Shown: positions 1-9,711 of the stretch, piece by piece
How the letters are laid out: every line of letters begins with the position of its first letter
Numbering within the stretch: the stretch's first letter is position 1
From: Sulfurimonas sp.
GTDB lineage: Bacteria > Campylobacterota > Campylobacteria > Campylobacterales > Sulfurimonadaceae
Reading direction: 5' to 3'
Assembly: GCA_026988235.1 (NCBI GenBank)
Contig: JALSLQ010000074.1
Location: 1 to 40,406 of the forward strand
Length of the DNA: 40,406 nt
Program-made: the position numbers and the translations under genes
The notes under the pieces: generated by a model
Database searches by the model: none
What the model saw: the letters and a program-made list of their open reading frames with translations, nothing else
What the model was told of the DNA's origin: nothing

Positions 1-126
1 GTCCAGTATCAGAAATTGGTTTGAAATTTATCCTCAACTTTGTATATTTTTCAGCGAAATTATGTCAAAATATACGAAGTGATTTAGGATTAAGAGGTGG
101 GTTTACACAGTTAGGTTTACACTCTC
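1..126. mobile_element. Probable terminus of an insertion sequence (IS256-like end, tentative) interrupting the adjacent helicase gene
   Basis: Helicase homology stops abruptly after TFHSFGRE; the sequence beyond (minus-strand GAGAGTGTAAACCTAACTGTGTAAACC) has the repeated TGTAAAC look of IS256-type ends. No transposase visible in window. Confidence 0.35.
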
Positions 127-1108
127 GTCCAAAAGAATGAAATGTTTTAATTTGTATATCAATATTTTGTTCTTGAAATCTTTCTTTTAATTCTTCTTGA
201 GCATTTTTATTAAATGCTAATATAAGTATTTCATTCGGATGTAAAACTTCTTTTTTTATTAAATAGCATACTTTAGCAACAATAACACTTGTTTTTCCAG
301 AACCTGCTCCTGCAAGAACTAGGTTGTTATTTTCATTTATTAAGACTGCTTCTTGTTGCTTTTTCGTCAATGGATTTGATTCTATTGTGTCAAAAAAAAC
401 TTTTTCATTAATTCTTTCATTCTTTACAAAGAGCTTGTTTTTATTGTCTATCCATAACTTGTTATTACTGTTGAACTGAATAACATCATTGATTAAATGC
501 TTTATATCTTTATGAGTTATAAATTCTTCTTGATTATATAGTATATGACTTAGCTCAGTTACTAATTCTGTTTTGATGTAACTATTTATATATCTTTCTA
601 TTGATAATATTATTATTTTATTTTGAAAAGATAAAAGCTTATTTTTAAATATTTTCATTTTTTGAATAAATTGATTTTCAAGTTTTTTAATTTCTGATTG
701 AATTCGCTCAATTTTATTTGCAATAGAGTTTTGTTCTAAATGCAAGGCTTCAAGTTCTATTTTTTCTTTACTAATATCATCCTCTTTTTGAATAATATTA
801 TTTTCTAATTTTTGAATTTGTTTTTTTATCTCACCTAAGCTTTCTAAATGTTTTTGCTTGTAATCTATAATGCCAAAACTAATTAATTCTATAAACTTAT
901 CAAAAATATTTATCTTGAAATTCATTGATAAGTTTTTGATTTCATCATTATATATAGCAATATTTTTCAATATATTTGACACATCAGACTGTAGTAAAAT
1001 AATAGTGTTTTTATTTTTATCAATGTCTAATGAAATATTTTGATTAGACTTTTTTAACATATCTTTTTCAGAGTATTTAATTTTAATTTGTTTAGTTATT
1101 TGTCTCAA
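65..1108 (-). pseudogene. DNA helicase IV/UvrD-like N-terminal part (coiled coil + Walker A), interrupted
   Basis: FFDTIESNPLTKKQQEAVL ... NLVLAGAGSGKTSVIVAKVCYLI ... ILAFNKNAQEELKER ... KTFHSFG are SF1A motifs Q/I/Ia; the remaining helicase motifs are missing. Confidence 0.7.
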
Positions 1109-1233
1109 GTTTGATATACCTATTTAATAGTTTTATAATGTTTTTTATTTATTGTCATGTAGTTACACCTAGATACAACGGTTGACTTGAACTGTGAATT
1201 TTCACTAGAAAATTTATTAATTCCAAGGTTTTG

Positions 1234-2424
1234 TTAGCAAGTTACCTTGCTTAAAAGTTTATTTATTTCATAGATAGTTGAGTTTATAATTTCAATATTA
1301 CTATTTTCATTATCATGTTCAAATAAAGACTTAATATCATTAGTTCTTACTAAAAATGATTTCTTTGAATTTTTTATATTTACTGCTTTATTTAATGCTT
1401 TTATGGCATCTTCTAATGTTTCATTTTCTTTTTGAATACGGATTAATATAGGACTATTTTTATATGTTGTTTTTAATATTGCATCAATGCCACTATTCCT
1501 TTGAACAGGAACATACTCAATATCATGTAGTAATTTTTCAACCATAGCACTAACATTTTGATATGCTTGTTTACCTTTTTTTAATAAATTAGACTCACTT
1601 TTTATTGGATTGTTTAATCTAGATTTCGTAAGATTAATCGCTTCTTCTGATTTATCAATACCAATAACTTTTCTATTATTTAATTTTCCTGCAACTAAAG
1701 TTGTTCCACTTCCACAAAAGGGGTCAAGAATCGTATCTCCCTCGTGTGAAGCAATATCAATAATTCTTTCTAATAATAAAATAGGTTTTTGAGTCGGATA
1801 ACCAACTCTCTCTTTTGCTTTTGGATTTAAATAAGGTATTTCCCAAACATCATTTAAAGGCACACCTTTTTTTATGTCACTATTTATTGTATTGCCATTG
1901 TTGTCTTTTGCATATACGGTTTTACCATTTTTATCTCTTACTCGTCGTTGAAGTATTTGGTCTATGTTAGTTGTTTCTGAATAATCATTATAAATTGTTT
2001 TAAATTTAAAATCTTTAGTCTTAGAATAAAAATATATAGTTTGATGAGATGGTAATAAGCCTTTTTTTGAATTTGACCATCTTTTATAGTACCAAATAAT
2101 TTCAGATTGAAACTGTTTTAAACCAAAAATATCATCTAGTAAAGTTTTTACAATGTGAGTAGAATTTTTATCGCAATGAACAAATATACTTCCATCGTTT
2201 TTTAAAACTCGCTTCAACTCTTTTAATCTTTTATGCAAAAAATTTGCATACTCTTCATGGCTTTTCCATATATCGCTGTATGAAAACTCTTTACTTCCGT
2301 CTCTCGTCTTAAGTTTTTGTACGGTATTTGTAAAAAATGGTGGGTCTAAATAGATTAGGTCTATACTTTGGGTTTCAAAAGTTGGTAATATATCTAAACA
2401 ATCTCCAAGTAAAACTTTTTCCAT
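1234..2424 (-). CDS. Beta-class (N6A/N4C) DNA methyltransferase of an R-M system
   Basis: DLIYLDPPF (motif IV) precedes DPFCGSGTTLVAG (motif I). Start set at MEKVLLGDC (2424), preceded by CAGGAG SD inside the end of the REase gene. The ORF track extends to 2454. Confidence 0.88.
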   Translation of the reverse strand: MEKVLLGDCLDILPTFETQSIDLIYLDPPFFTNTVQKLKTRDGSKEFSYSDIWKSHEEYANFLHKRLKELKRVLKNDGSIFVHCDKNSTHIVKTLLDDIFGLKQFQSEIIWYYKRWSNSKKGLLPSHQTIYFYSKTKDFKFKTIYNDYSETTNIDQILQRRVRDKNGKTVYAKDNNGNTINSDIKKGVPLNDVWEIPYLNPKAKERVGYPTQKPILLLERIIDIASHEGDTILDPFCGSGTTLVAGKLNNRKVIGIDKSEEAINLTKSRLNNPIKSESNLLKKGKQAYQNVSAMVEKLLHDIEYVPVQRNSGIDAILKTTYKNSPILIRIQKENETLEDAIKALNKAVNIKNSKKSFLVRTNDIKSLFEHDNENSNIEIINSTIYEINKLLSKVTC

Positions 2425-2428
2425 AGTT

Positions 2429-3052
2429 TTAATCTCCTGAATTTTCTTTAGCAATATCTTCTAAAATTTGTTTTAAATCAATAGTAGTTCTGTTTTTCAC
2501 ATATTCCCAAGCACTATCTCCATAGTAATATTCTCCACCAATACCTTTATATAATGTTTCCAACATATTTTGGATTTTCATAGCTTGTGTTCTATTTGGA
2601 TAATAAAACATAACTCTTATTGGTTGGTATCCTGCGTCATGAATGACTTTAATTCTAGTATGCTCTTTTGTAATATGGTCACCATCCGTTGTAGCATCTC
2701 TCCATTTTATTTCAATAGCATTGTTACCTTCTAAACAGTCAATTTCAAATGTTTTAGGTCTTTGTCCTAAAGTATTTGGTATTTTTGTTGTTGCTGAATC
2801 TGGAAATGTTTCTAAAAAACATAATTTTGTAGCTTCTTCTAAAAATGAACCAGCATATTTATATAAAAATCGTCCCTTATTTTGATACAAATCTATTAAA
2901 TGACCCTCTTTATCTGATATTCCCAAAACTTGATAGATTAAATAATGAGACTTATCATCTGCTTTCATCTCTTCCATTCTGTTATCTATTTTACTTTTTA
3001 GATTATCAGAATATTTTTTTGCTAACTCTTTTATTTTTTGTTTTATTGCCAT
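2429..3052 (-). CDS. ApaLI-like type II restriction endonuclease
   Basis: IDLYQNKGRFLYKYAGSFLEEA and FEIDCLEGNNAIEIKWRDATTDGDHITKEHTR (PD-(D/E)xK-like EID..EIK) recalled as typical of the ApaLI family. Start set at MAIKQK with upstream AGG; the ORF extends to 3085. Confidence 0.8.
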   Translation of the reverse strand: MAIKQKIKELAKKYSDNLKSKIDNRMEEMKADDKSHYLIYQVLGISDKEGHLIDLYQNKGRFLYKYAGSFLEEATKLCFLETFPDSATTKIPNTLGQRPKTFEIDCLEGNNAIEIKWRDATTDGDHITKEHTRIKVIHDAGYQPIRVMFYYPNRTQAMKIQNMLETLYKGIGGEYYYGDSAWEYVKNRTTIDLKQILEDIAKENSGD

Positions 3053-3065
3053 TACTATACCTGCT

Positions 3066-5267
3066 TTATAAATTTTTAACATCACTATATAAATTCTTTA
3101 ACTCTATTATATCCATATCTAATAGTGGCTCATACATAAAAGAATTTAAATGGATATTTTCTGGGGTCATAATATTTACACTTTCTAAAATAACTTTATT
3201 ATTTATTTCTGTTGGAAAATCGTTAATAAATCTTTTAAATAATTTTCTAGTTTGAGATTTTGTAATTGTATTTACCCAAACACTATCATTAATTCTATTA
3301 ATCATAAATTCTTCTGCTTTTAATCTGATGGCTAATGCTAAAATAATTTTATTTTCTAAATTTATATCATTAGCTAAGATATCAGTATCAGCAATACTAA
3401 TAATTAAATCATATATTTTATCAGTATCATTTATGCTACTATTAAAATTATCTTTTCCTATATATTCTTTATATATTATTTTTAATTGCATAAAATTAAT
3501 AGTATTAGTATAATCTTTGAAGTGAAGTAAATTAGTTAGTAATGAATAATCTTCATCAATAGTTTGAAATGTATTAATCTTTTTATCAACACCATATTCT
3601 ATTAAATTTCTTATAAATGGAATTAACGCAATAATCTTTTTTTTATCAGTTAAATTATTTTTCCAATTTAGAAATGGTTGATTTTGATAATGCTCTTTTT
3701 CTATTTTAATTTCATCATCAATTTTAATAGCACAAAATCTATTTTCTCTAAATGGCAAATTTAAACGACTTGATATTGTTCTGTAAAAATCGAAATTATG
3801 GGATAAAATTATCATATAAAAATTATCTTCTTTAGATATATCATTCAGATATTCAATAATTGCATACTTGTTTTTGTAGTCAAATGAATCGGCAATATCA
3901 TCTATAATAAATAAAGTTTTTTGGTTTTCTTTTTTTCTTTTTTCAATATCAAAAATAATATTTAATAAGTATAAGGCTCTTTTTTCCCCTTGACTTAATG
4001 TATCTTTATTTTCTAATTCATCTCTATTTAATTTTACCCAATCTGCGTCTTCACATTCATCATGATTTTTTCTATCGCAAAAACTAAATATAATTTTTGG
4101 TAAATTTTCTCCAATAATAGAACTCGTTAAATTATCAATATTCATTTTAAATGGTAAGTTAAATCTGGCATTAAAAATATCTATAGCCTCTTTCCATGGT
4201 GTATCATCTATATCCAATGCATCAATTTGCTCTTTTAGTAATGCATATTGTATTTTCAAGTTATTAAAATTTTCCTCATCTTCTTTCAAATATGAAAACC
4301 AAAGTTTTTTCCTAAATTCTTCAAGATTATTTAGTGTCAATTCCTCTATAATTTCAGGATATTTTTCAATCGTATCTTTTAAAGCCATACCTTTTACATC
4401 ACTTAATAATTTTTCAATTGCTTTAAATTCCAAACTATCTTGTAGCTCATTTTCAATTTCGGTTATTTTTGTATTTAGCTCTGCAATTGAAGAAATATCT
4501 TGGCTACCATTTAACAATATTTTATTATTCCTAACAAAAAATTTATTTCCTTTTAGCTTTTTTTGTATCTCTTTCAATTTAGGTAGTGTAAAATTTCCTT
4601 TATCTAAAAAACTATAATTATCATATATTTCATTACTTTTGGTAAGATAATCATCTATTTTATCTTGAAATTCGGTAGATTTTATTTTTTTACTAAGCAC
4701 TGAATCATCAAAAATATCCATATATTTAATATTAGAAAAATAATTAATTTCTTCTGGCAATATAAATGTGTCTAAATTTCTCAAAAAACTTTTTTCTTGA
4801 AAACTAAAATCGTCTATAATCTTAGGTTCTAATTCAAAAACTATTTTTCCTAATGAAGTTTTTGAAATCTTTAAACCTGATTTTTTTTCTAATTTTTTTA
4901 ATATATTTAATTTGAGATTTAACACTTCCTCCAATTGCTCTTTTAATACATTGTCAATTAATAAAGAAGAAATACTATTCGATTCATAAGATTTTTCAAA
5001 TGAGTTAATTACAAATATTTCTTCTTTATCTATGATGTTATCATTAATTTTAATTTCTTTAATTGTAGGTGTATTATTAAAAATTAAATCTTCTATATCA
5101 GATTCTTTACCATCTTGAAATTTTTTAAAAATTTTTGCAAATGATGTTTTCATTAAACCATTTTTTGCATAAATCACATTCACATTGTGTTCAACTGTAA
5201 AACAAAATTCTTTATTTAACTTTTTGATTCCATAACAGTTTTTAAAATTTACTTCTACTTTTTGCAT
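3066..5267 (-). CDS. SMC/AAA_13-like (RloC/PrrC-type) ATPase, defence-associated
   Basis: Variant Walker A YAKNGLMKTSFAKIF; ABC signature TLSQGEKRALYLL; Walker B KTLFIIDDIADSFD; long helical middle. Confidence 0.75.
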   Translation of the reverse strand: MQKVEVNFKNCYGIKKLNKEFCFTVEHNVNVIYAKNGLMKTSFAKIFKKFQDGKESDIEDLIFNNTPTIKEIKINDNIIDKEEIFVINSFEKSYESNSISSLLIDNVLKEQLEEVLNLKLNILKKLEKKSGLKISKTSLGKIVFELEPKIIDDFSFQEKSFLRNLDTFILPEEINYFSNIKYMDIFDDSVLSKKIKSTEFQDKIDDYLTKSNEIYDNYSFLDKGNFTLPKLKEIQKKLKGNKFFVRNNKILLNGSQDISSIAELNTKITEIENELQDSLEFKAIEKLLSDVKGMALKDTIEKYPEIIEELTLNNLEEFRKKLWFSYLKEDEENFNNLKIQYALLKEQIDALDIDDTPWKEAIDIFNARFNLPFKMNIDNLTSSIIGENLPKIIFSFCDRKNHDECEDADWVKLNRDELENKDTLSQGEKRALYLLNIIFDIEKRKKENQKTLFIIDDIADSFDYKNKYAIIEYLNDISKEDNFYMIILSHNFDFYRTISSRLNLPFRENRFCAIKIDDEIKIEKEHYQNQPFLNWKNNLTDKKKIIALIPFIRNLIEYGVDKKINTFQTIDEDYSLLTNLLHFKDYTNTINFMQLKIIYKEYIGKDNFNSSINDTDKIYDLIISIADTDILANDINLENKIILALAIRLKAEEFMINRINDSVWVNTITKSQTRKLFKRFINDFPTEINNKVILESVNIMTPENIHLNSFMYEPLLDMDIIELKNLYSDVKNL

Positions 5268-5317
5268 TGGAGTTTTCCTCTCATAATAATACCCAAAATG
5301 TAGTTAAACATGTATTG

Positions 5318-5505
5318 CTAACGGCGAAGCTGAGCCCCATTAATGTATATCTCAGAAAATTCGTTTGCGATTTTCTGAGATATACTTTGATGTGGGACTC
5401 CTGCCATTTGTTGTATGTAGCGTAGCGGAATACGACAAATGGTTGGTGACCCGTTTAGGGCTCAGCTTCGCCGTTGTAAGTTTCCGCTCCGCGGGAACTT
5501 ACAAC
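5318..5505. repeat. Nested palindromic element: 18-bp perfect outer inverted repeat enclosing two hairpins, plus a flanking hairpin
   Basis: AACGGCGAAGCTGAGCCC (5320-5337) / GGGCTCAGCTTCGCCGTT (5458-5475); GTATATCTCAGAAAAT (5345-5360) / ATTTTCTGAGATATAC (5370-5385); CCATTTGT... (5404-5416) / ...ACAAATGG (5430-5442); GTTGTAAGTT (5473-5482) / AACTTACAAC (5496-5505). Confidence 0.95.
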
Positions 5506-5567
5506 TATTTATTTAAGGAACATTTTATCATATAAAAACTTATATCACAGCATTAATAGAATGTTTA

Positions 5568-5760
5568 AATGTCCTCTCTGTTTTCTAAAAATGGTAAAAT
5601 TAAGTTAAAAACATGGCAAGTTGCAATGGAATTGAGTTATTAACATTTTTTATACTAGTATTCTTAAGTATATGATGTCCTTTTTGACAATAAATATCAT
5701 ATTAGAAGGATAAAGTGTCTGCTAATTATTAGCTACAGAGTTAGAAGGACATAATGTCCC
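5568..5760. promoter_or_regulatory. Cluster of GGACA/TGTCC-type operator-like motifs upstream of the two-component system
   Basis: TTAGAAGGACATAATGTCCC (5741-5760, GGACAT-A-ATGTCC palindrome), ATTAGAAGGATAAAGTGTCT (5701-5720), GATGTCCTTTTTGACA (~5674-5689), AATGTCCTC (5568-5576). Confidence 0.5.
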
Positions 5761-5843
5761 TTAAATATAGTGAGGTTTAATTATGAAAATTATGAAAAAA
5801 TTAATTAACATTGAGCTAATGCACTTTTGTATATACTTTGACT

Positions 5844-6497
5844 ATGTCTAAAATATTGTTATTAGAAGATGATGAAATACTCTCAGAAACCTTGATTGAA
5901 CTGTTAGAAAATGAAGCGTTTGAAGTGTTACATGTAAAGGATGGTGAGGCTGCTCTTGATGCTACATTTGCAAACAGGTTTACTCTGATGCTTTTGGATG
6001 TGAATGTTCCTTTGTTGAATGGTTTTGAACTGCTCAACAGTTTACGCCAAAGTGGAGACACTACTCCCGCTATTTTTCTCACCTCTTTAAGTGATATTGC
6101 CTCATTGGCAAACGGTTTTGATGTCGGTGCGGATGACTACATTAAAAAGCCTTTTGATTTTGATGAACTGCTTATACGCATTCACGCACTTTTAAAAAAA
6201 GCATATCATACTTACCAAAATGAGTTACATGTAGATGATTTTCGCTTTGTGATTGACAAAGACGAGCTTTACAACAAGTCTTATTTTATACCACTCTCTC
6301 CTTATGAATTGCAAATTACAAAACTCTTTTTTAAAAACCTCAACAAAACAGTGCAAAAAGAGCTTATACTTGAAGAACTTAACGGGAACAAAGAGATGAG
6401 TGAGGGAGCCTTGCGGGTGCATATCAACAAACTTCGCAAAATCGGCTTACCCATTACAACCATAAAAGGGATAGGATACCGTCTTGCATCATCATGA
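5844..6497 (+). CDS. OmpR-family response regulator
   Basis: REC (LLEDDE, LLLDVNVP, KKPFDFDELLIRI) plus winged helix (EGALRVHINKLRKIG...TIKGIGYRL). Confidence 0.95.
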   Translation: MSKILLLEDDEILSETLIELLENEAFEVLHVKDGEAALDATFANRFTLMLLDVNVPLLNGFELLNSLRQSGDTTPAIFLTSLSDIASLANGFDVGADDYIKKPFDFDELLIRIHALLKKAYHTYQNELHVDDFRFVIDKDELYNKSYFIPLSPYELQITKLFFKNLNKTVQKELILEELNGNKEMSEGALRVHINKLRKIGLPITTIKGIGYRLASS

Positions 6498-7545
6498 AAA
6501 ACTGGCATTTTTAAAATTTTTTCTTGTTTATTTCATAAGTACTGCCTTTCTTATATTAATCGCAGGGTATTTTTATATTGAACAAACAAAAAATCATTAT
6601 TTAAAAATAGAAGAATTTTCACTTATTGAGTATGCCAGACATATTAAAATGGGCAACTCTTTAAACGAATACGGCAAAAATTATCACTACTCTTTACGAG
6701 ACGTACCAAAACATATAGACATTAGGAATTTTACTATAGGACAAGAAGAGTTTTCCAAATTATTACCTATGAATTGGCATGGAAAATATTTACAAGTATT
6801 TAAATCAAAAGAGAGCTTTGATAAAAAATTATTTGACTTCAAAAAAAAAGTCTTAATAACACAGTTTTTACTGCTTCTAATTTTTGCATACATCAGCTAT
6901 AGACTAGCAAAAAGTGCTTTAAAGCCTTTACAAAAAAGTATCATAACACTTGATAAATTTGCAAAAGATTTAATCCATGATTTAAATACACCCGTGACTT
7001 CAATACAACTCAATATGAAGCTCATAGAAAAAATTCCTCAACTCCAAGACAACAAAGCACTGAAACGAATCATCAAAAGTGTTAACAATATTTCAGAACT
7101 CCATGAAAACCTCACTATACTTTTACAAGAAGAGACTTTTCAAATGCAAATGCAAAATATTTATCCAATTATTCATGAGATTGTTGAGGTGCAAAAAGTG
7201 CTCTACCCGCATATTGATTTTCAAATACAAGGCACTTCATTCAAAGCAAAAATAAACAAACATGCTATGAAACAAATTTTACAAAATATCATCTCCAATG
7301 CCTGTAAATACAATACACAAAACGGATATATCAAAATCTACCATAAAAACCATGCACTCTACATTGAAGATAGTGGAAAAGGAATCAAAGAACCCCAAAA
7401 GATTTTTGAGCGTTCTTACAGTAATGAAAACAGTAGCGGTTTAGGGCTCGATATAGTAAAAAGGTTGGCGTTTGCCATGAATATCAAAATAGAAGTTCAG
7501 GCAAAAGAGACGCAAGGAAGTATATTTATTATCAAAATGCCTTAA
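6484..7545 (+). CDS. Sensor histidine kinase
   Basis: Two TM segments; LIHDLNTPVTSIQ H-box; NIISNACKYN N-box; SGKGI, SSGLGLDIVKRL G-boxes; overlaps the RR gene. Confidence 0.95.
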   Translation: MHHHEKLAFLKFFLVYFISTAFLILIAGYFYIEQTKNHYLKIEEFSLIEYARHIKMGNSLNEYGKNYHYSLRDVPKHIDIRNFTIGQEEFSKLLPMNWHGKYLQVFKSKESFDKKLFDFKKKVLITQFLLLLIFAYISYRLAKSALKPLQKSIITLDKFAKDLIHDLNTPVTSIQLNMKLIEKIPQLQDNKALKRIIKSVNNISELHENLTILLQEETFQMQMQNIYPIIHEIVEVQKVLYPHIDFQIQGTSFKAKINKHAMKQILQNIISNACKYNTQNGYIKIYHKNHALYIEDSGKGIKEPQKIFERSYSNENSSGLGLDIVKRLAFAMNIKIEVQAKETQGSIFIIKMP

Positions 7546-9191
7546 TCTCTGTATCCTAAAACATACTCTAATTCATAGATGTTGTTCATAATATATTCAA
7601 AATCATCATAATTGTCTTCATCTGAAACGATGAGCAATTCATCGCCAATTTTTAAATTCATCCGTGCATCAGGCATTAAGTAAACTTCATCCCCTCTTTT
7701 AAGTAACAAAAAGACTACATGTAACAGTTCATTTCTATCAACACGAGATCGTCTTAAATCTGCCAAAGTTATATTTTCACCTTCTTGCAACTTCAATGTT
7801 AAGGCATACGCATTCTCATCATTGAGTTGTGTTTCAAAATACATAGGGTTCATTCCCGTTATGTTATTGAGCATATGCACGATGACCTCTGCCCATTCGT
7901 CATCTTTCTTTCTGGCTTCTTGTATAAACAAATCTGCTAAAGGTCTTGCTATATAGTTATAAGTAGCATCAGCCAATATTTTTTCAACGATGTAGATTTT
8001 ATTGATTTTAGAGGCTTGAAATATATTTAAATCATCTAAGGCATTTTCACGAGCCATTGTAAAGATTTTAGGATTTAACTGTTTTGCTTTATTTAAAATT
8101 GTAAGATTTAAAAGGTCGTTTTTCGTTGCAGCAATGATAGCTTCACTCTCTTTTACATGTAAGCTCAGGAGTGTTTCTATATCTTCATCATCTCCAAAAA
8201 TAGTGGAATTTTTTTCTTTTATGTATTTTTGTGAATCAAAATCTTTCATGACATACTCTATACCCGCTTTTTCCAAGCCCTCTTTAATGGCTTGTCCCAT
8301 ACGACCATTGCCATAAATTATGTATCTTCCCGTTGGAAATCGGTCACGCTTTTTCAATTTAAGTATATGCCCATACAGCCACATTTCTAAGAGCCAAATA
8401 TGCGGTGCGGTAATACCGTAATAAATTCGCTTTGAGATAATGTCAAAAGGATTTTTTACATGCTGTAAATCCATTGAGTTAAAGTGCTCAACCTGTTGTT
8501 GTGATGTGGCTTTGACGATAATATCTATTTTTTTATTTAACAATTTACTGATAGTGGCTATTTTAGAGTTTACCATATCATCTTCAAAAAGAGAGATAAT
8601 ACCTGCACAGTTTTTTTGATGAATTCCTGCAATTTTGAGCATTTTTTGGTTTGTTGCATCCCCGACAAAAGCAGGAACATCAGGATAAAAGTTTTCCAAT
8701 ATCAACTCGTCAATCTTGTCTTCATCTTTATCTAACACAACAACACGGTAATCTTGCCCGTTAAGCCTGTCAATAATGCTTTTAGTGATACTGTTATAAC
8801 CGAGTATAATAAAAAAAGGTTTGTTGAGATGCTTGACACTGTTTTGAAAAGAGTTTCGCCCAAGTGCCTTTTTTAACGCTTCATCTTGAATTAGAGAGAC
8901 AATAGCCCCTATGCCGTAAAACCATCCCACAACCGTAAAATAGATGGCAAAACTAACCCACATTCGCTGTTCATAATTAAATGTATAAGGTGCTTCGCCA
9001 AAACCTATGGTGCTCGCCATATAGGTTACAAAATAAAAAGCATCAAAAAAGGTCATTTGATACGGGTGCCCGTTGTTGTCAGTACCCTGAATAAGCACTA
9101 AGCCAAGAATAGATATAGCAAATGTTATGATAATGACTAAAAAAGGCGTTCTTAAGCGTTTAAGAACAATCCATACAATTTGTTCATTCAT
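7542..9191 (-). CDS. Potassium channel/TrkA-N and TrkA-C domain protein
   Basis: MASTIGFGE selectivity filter between TM helices; two Rossmann TrkA-N segments (FFIILGYNSITKSII..., RYIIYGNGRMGQAI...); C-terminal TrkA-C. Confidence 0.9.
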   Translation of the reverse strand: MNEQIVWIVLKRLRTPFLVIIITFAISILGLVLIQGTDNNGHPYQMTFFDAFYFVTYMASTIGFGEAPYTFNYEQRMWVSFAIYFTVVGWFYGIGAIVSLIQDEALKKALGRNSFQNSVKHLNKPFFIILGYNSITKSIIDRLNGQDYRVVVLDKDEDKIDELILENFYPDVPAFVGDATNQKMLKIAGIHQKNCAGIISLFEDDMVNSKIATISKLLNKKIDIIVKATSQQQVEHFNSMDLQHVKNPFDIISKRIYYGITAPHIWLLEMWLYGHILKLKKRDRFPTGRYIIYGNGRMGQAIKEGLEKAGIEYVMKDFDSQKYIKEKNSTIFGDDEDIETLLSLHVKESEAIIAATKNDLLNLTILNKAKQLNPKIFTMARENALDDLNIFQASKINKIYIVEKILADATYNYIARPLADLFIQEARKKDDEWAEVIVHMLNNITGMNPMYFETQLNDENAYALTLKLQEGENITLADLRRSRVDRNELLHVVFLLLKRGDEVYLMPDARMNLKIGDELLIVSDEDNYDDFEYIMNNIYELEYVLGYRD

Positions 9192-9197
9192 ACAGCA

Positions 9198-9578
9198 TTA
9201 TCTTTTTGATTTAATAGTATCGCCGATAAAAAGTATAACTGAGACTATATTTGCCAAAAGTGCGCCACCTGAAAGAGAAATGATAGCCGTAATAGCTTCT
9301 GTGCCAACGCTACTCATAACATACTCTGCAAATGCCCATACCGTAGCCGAAGCTATCAACTGAATGTCTGCCACAATACTCGTAGCAAGTAAAACCGCTC
9401 CAAGCTGTGTTCTGTCACCAAGTTTTAATACTGTTGCAATTAAATTAACTATGATTGCTGCAAAGAGTTCATAAGAGCTATGCTCAATCAGTACAGTAGG
9501 GTCTCCATAAAAAAAACCAAAGTTTACAGTCATTGCCAGTATAAAAAAAGAGCCGGATATAATCTTGTGCATATTCAT
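9198..9578 (-). CDS. DUF6394-like small membrane protein
   Basis: Multi-TM ORF ...KIISGSFFILAMTVNFGFFYGDPTVLIEHSSYELFAAIIVNLIATVLKLGDRTQLGAVLLATS...; probable start at the internal Met (~9578). Adjacent to the channel gene. Confidence 0.6.
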   Translation of the reverse strand: MNMHKIISGSFFILAMTVNFGFFYGDPTVLIEHSSYELFAAIIVNLIATVLKLGDRTQLGAVLLATSIVADIQLIASATVWAFAEYVMSSVGTEAITAIISLSGGALLANIVSVILFIGDTIKSKR

Positions 9579-9711
9579 AAATGAATTCTCCAAAACGAAA
9601 AGATACCAAATTGTACCTCTATTAAAATTAATTGTATATTTAATCGCTCTACATTTGAAATTAAACAAAGACTTTGTATAATAAAAAATAAATACATACA
9701 AAAGATGAAAT

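Noticed and set aside
65-67. In-frame TGA at the end of the helicase ORF with open frame beyond (HNFAEKYTKLRINFKPISDTG), possible selenocysteine readthrough
   Set aside because: Sequence past ~126 appears to be IS DNA rather than helicase, no helicase motifs continue, and no SECIS can be argued.
1233-5322. GTTAGCAA (1233-1240) and TTGCTAAC (5315-5322) as inverted repeats bounding the R-M operon
   Set aside because: Only 8 bp, one copy overlaps the MTase stop region; chance match is plausible.
5318-5505. Nested palindrome interpreted as an integron attC site
   Set aside because: Ends (TGCTAAC / GTTGTAA) do not fit RYYYAAC/GTTRRRY, there is no intI in the window, and there are several large hairpins rather than one attC fold.
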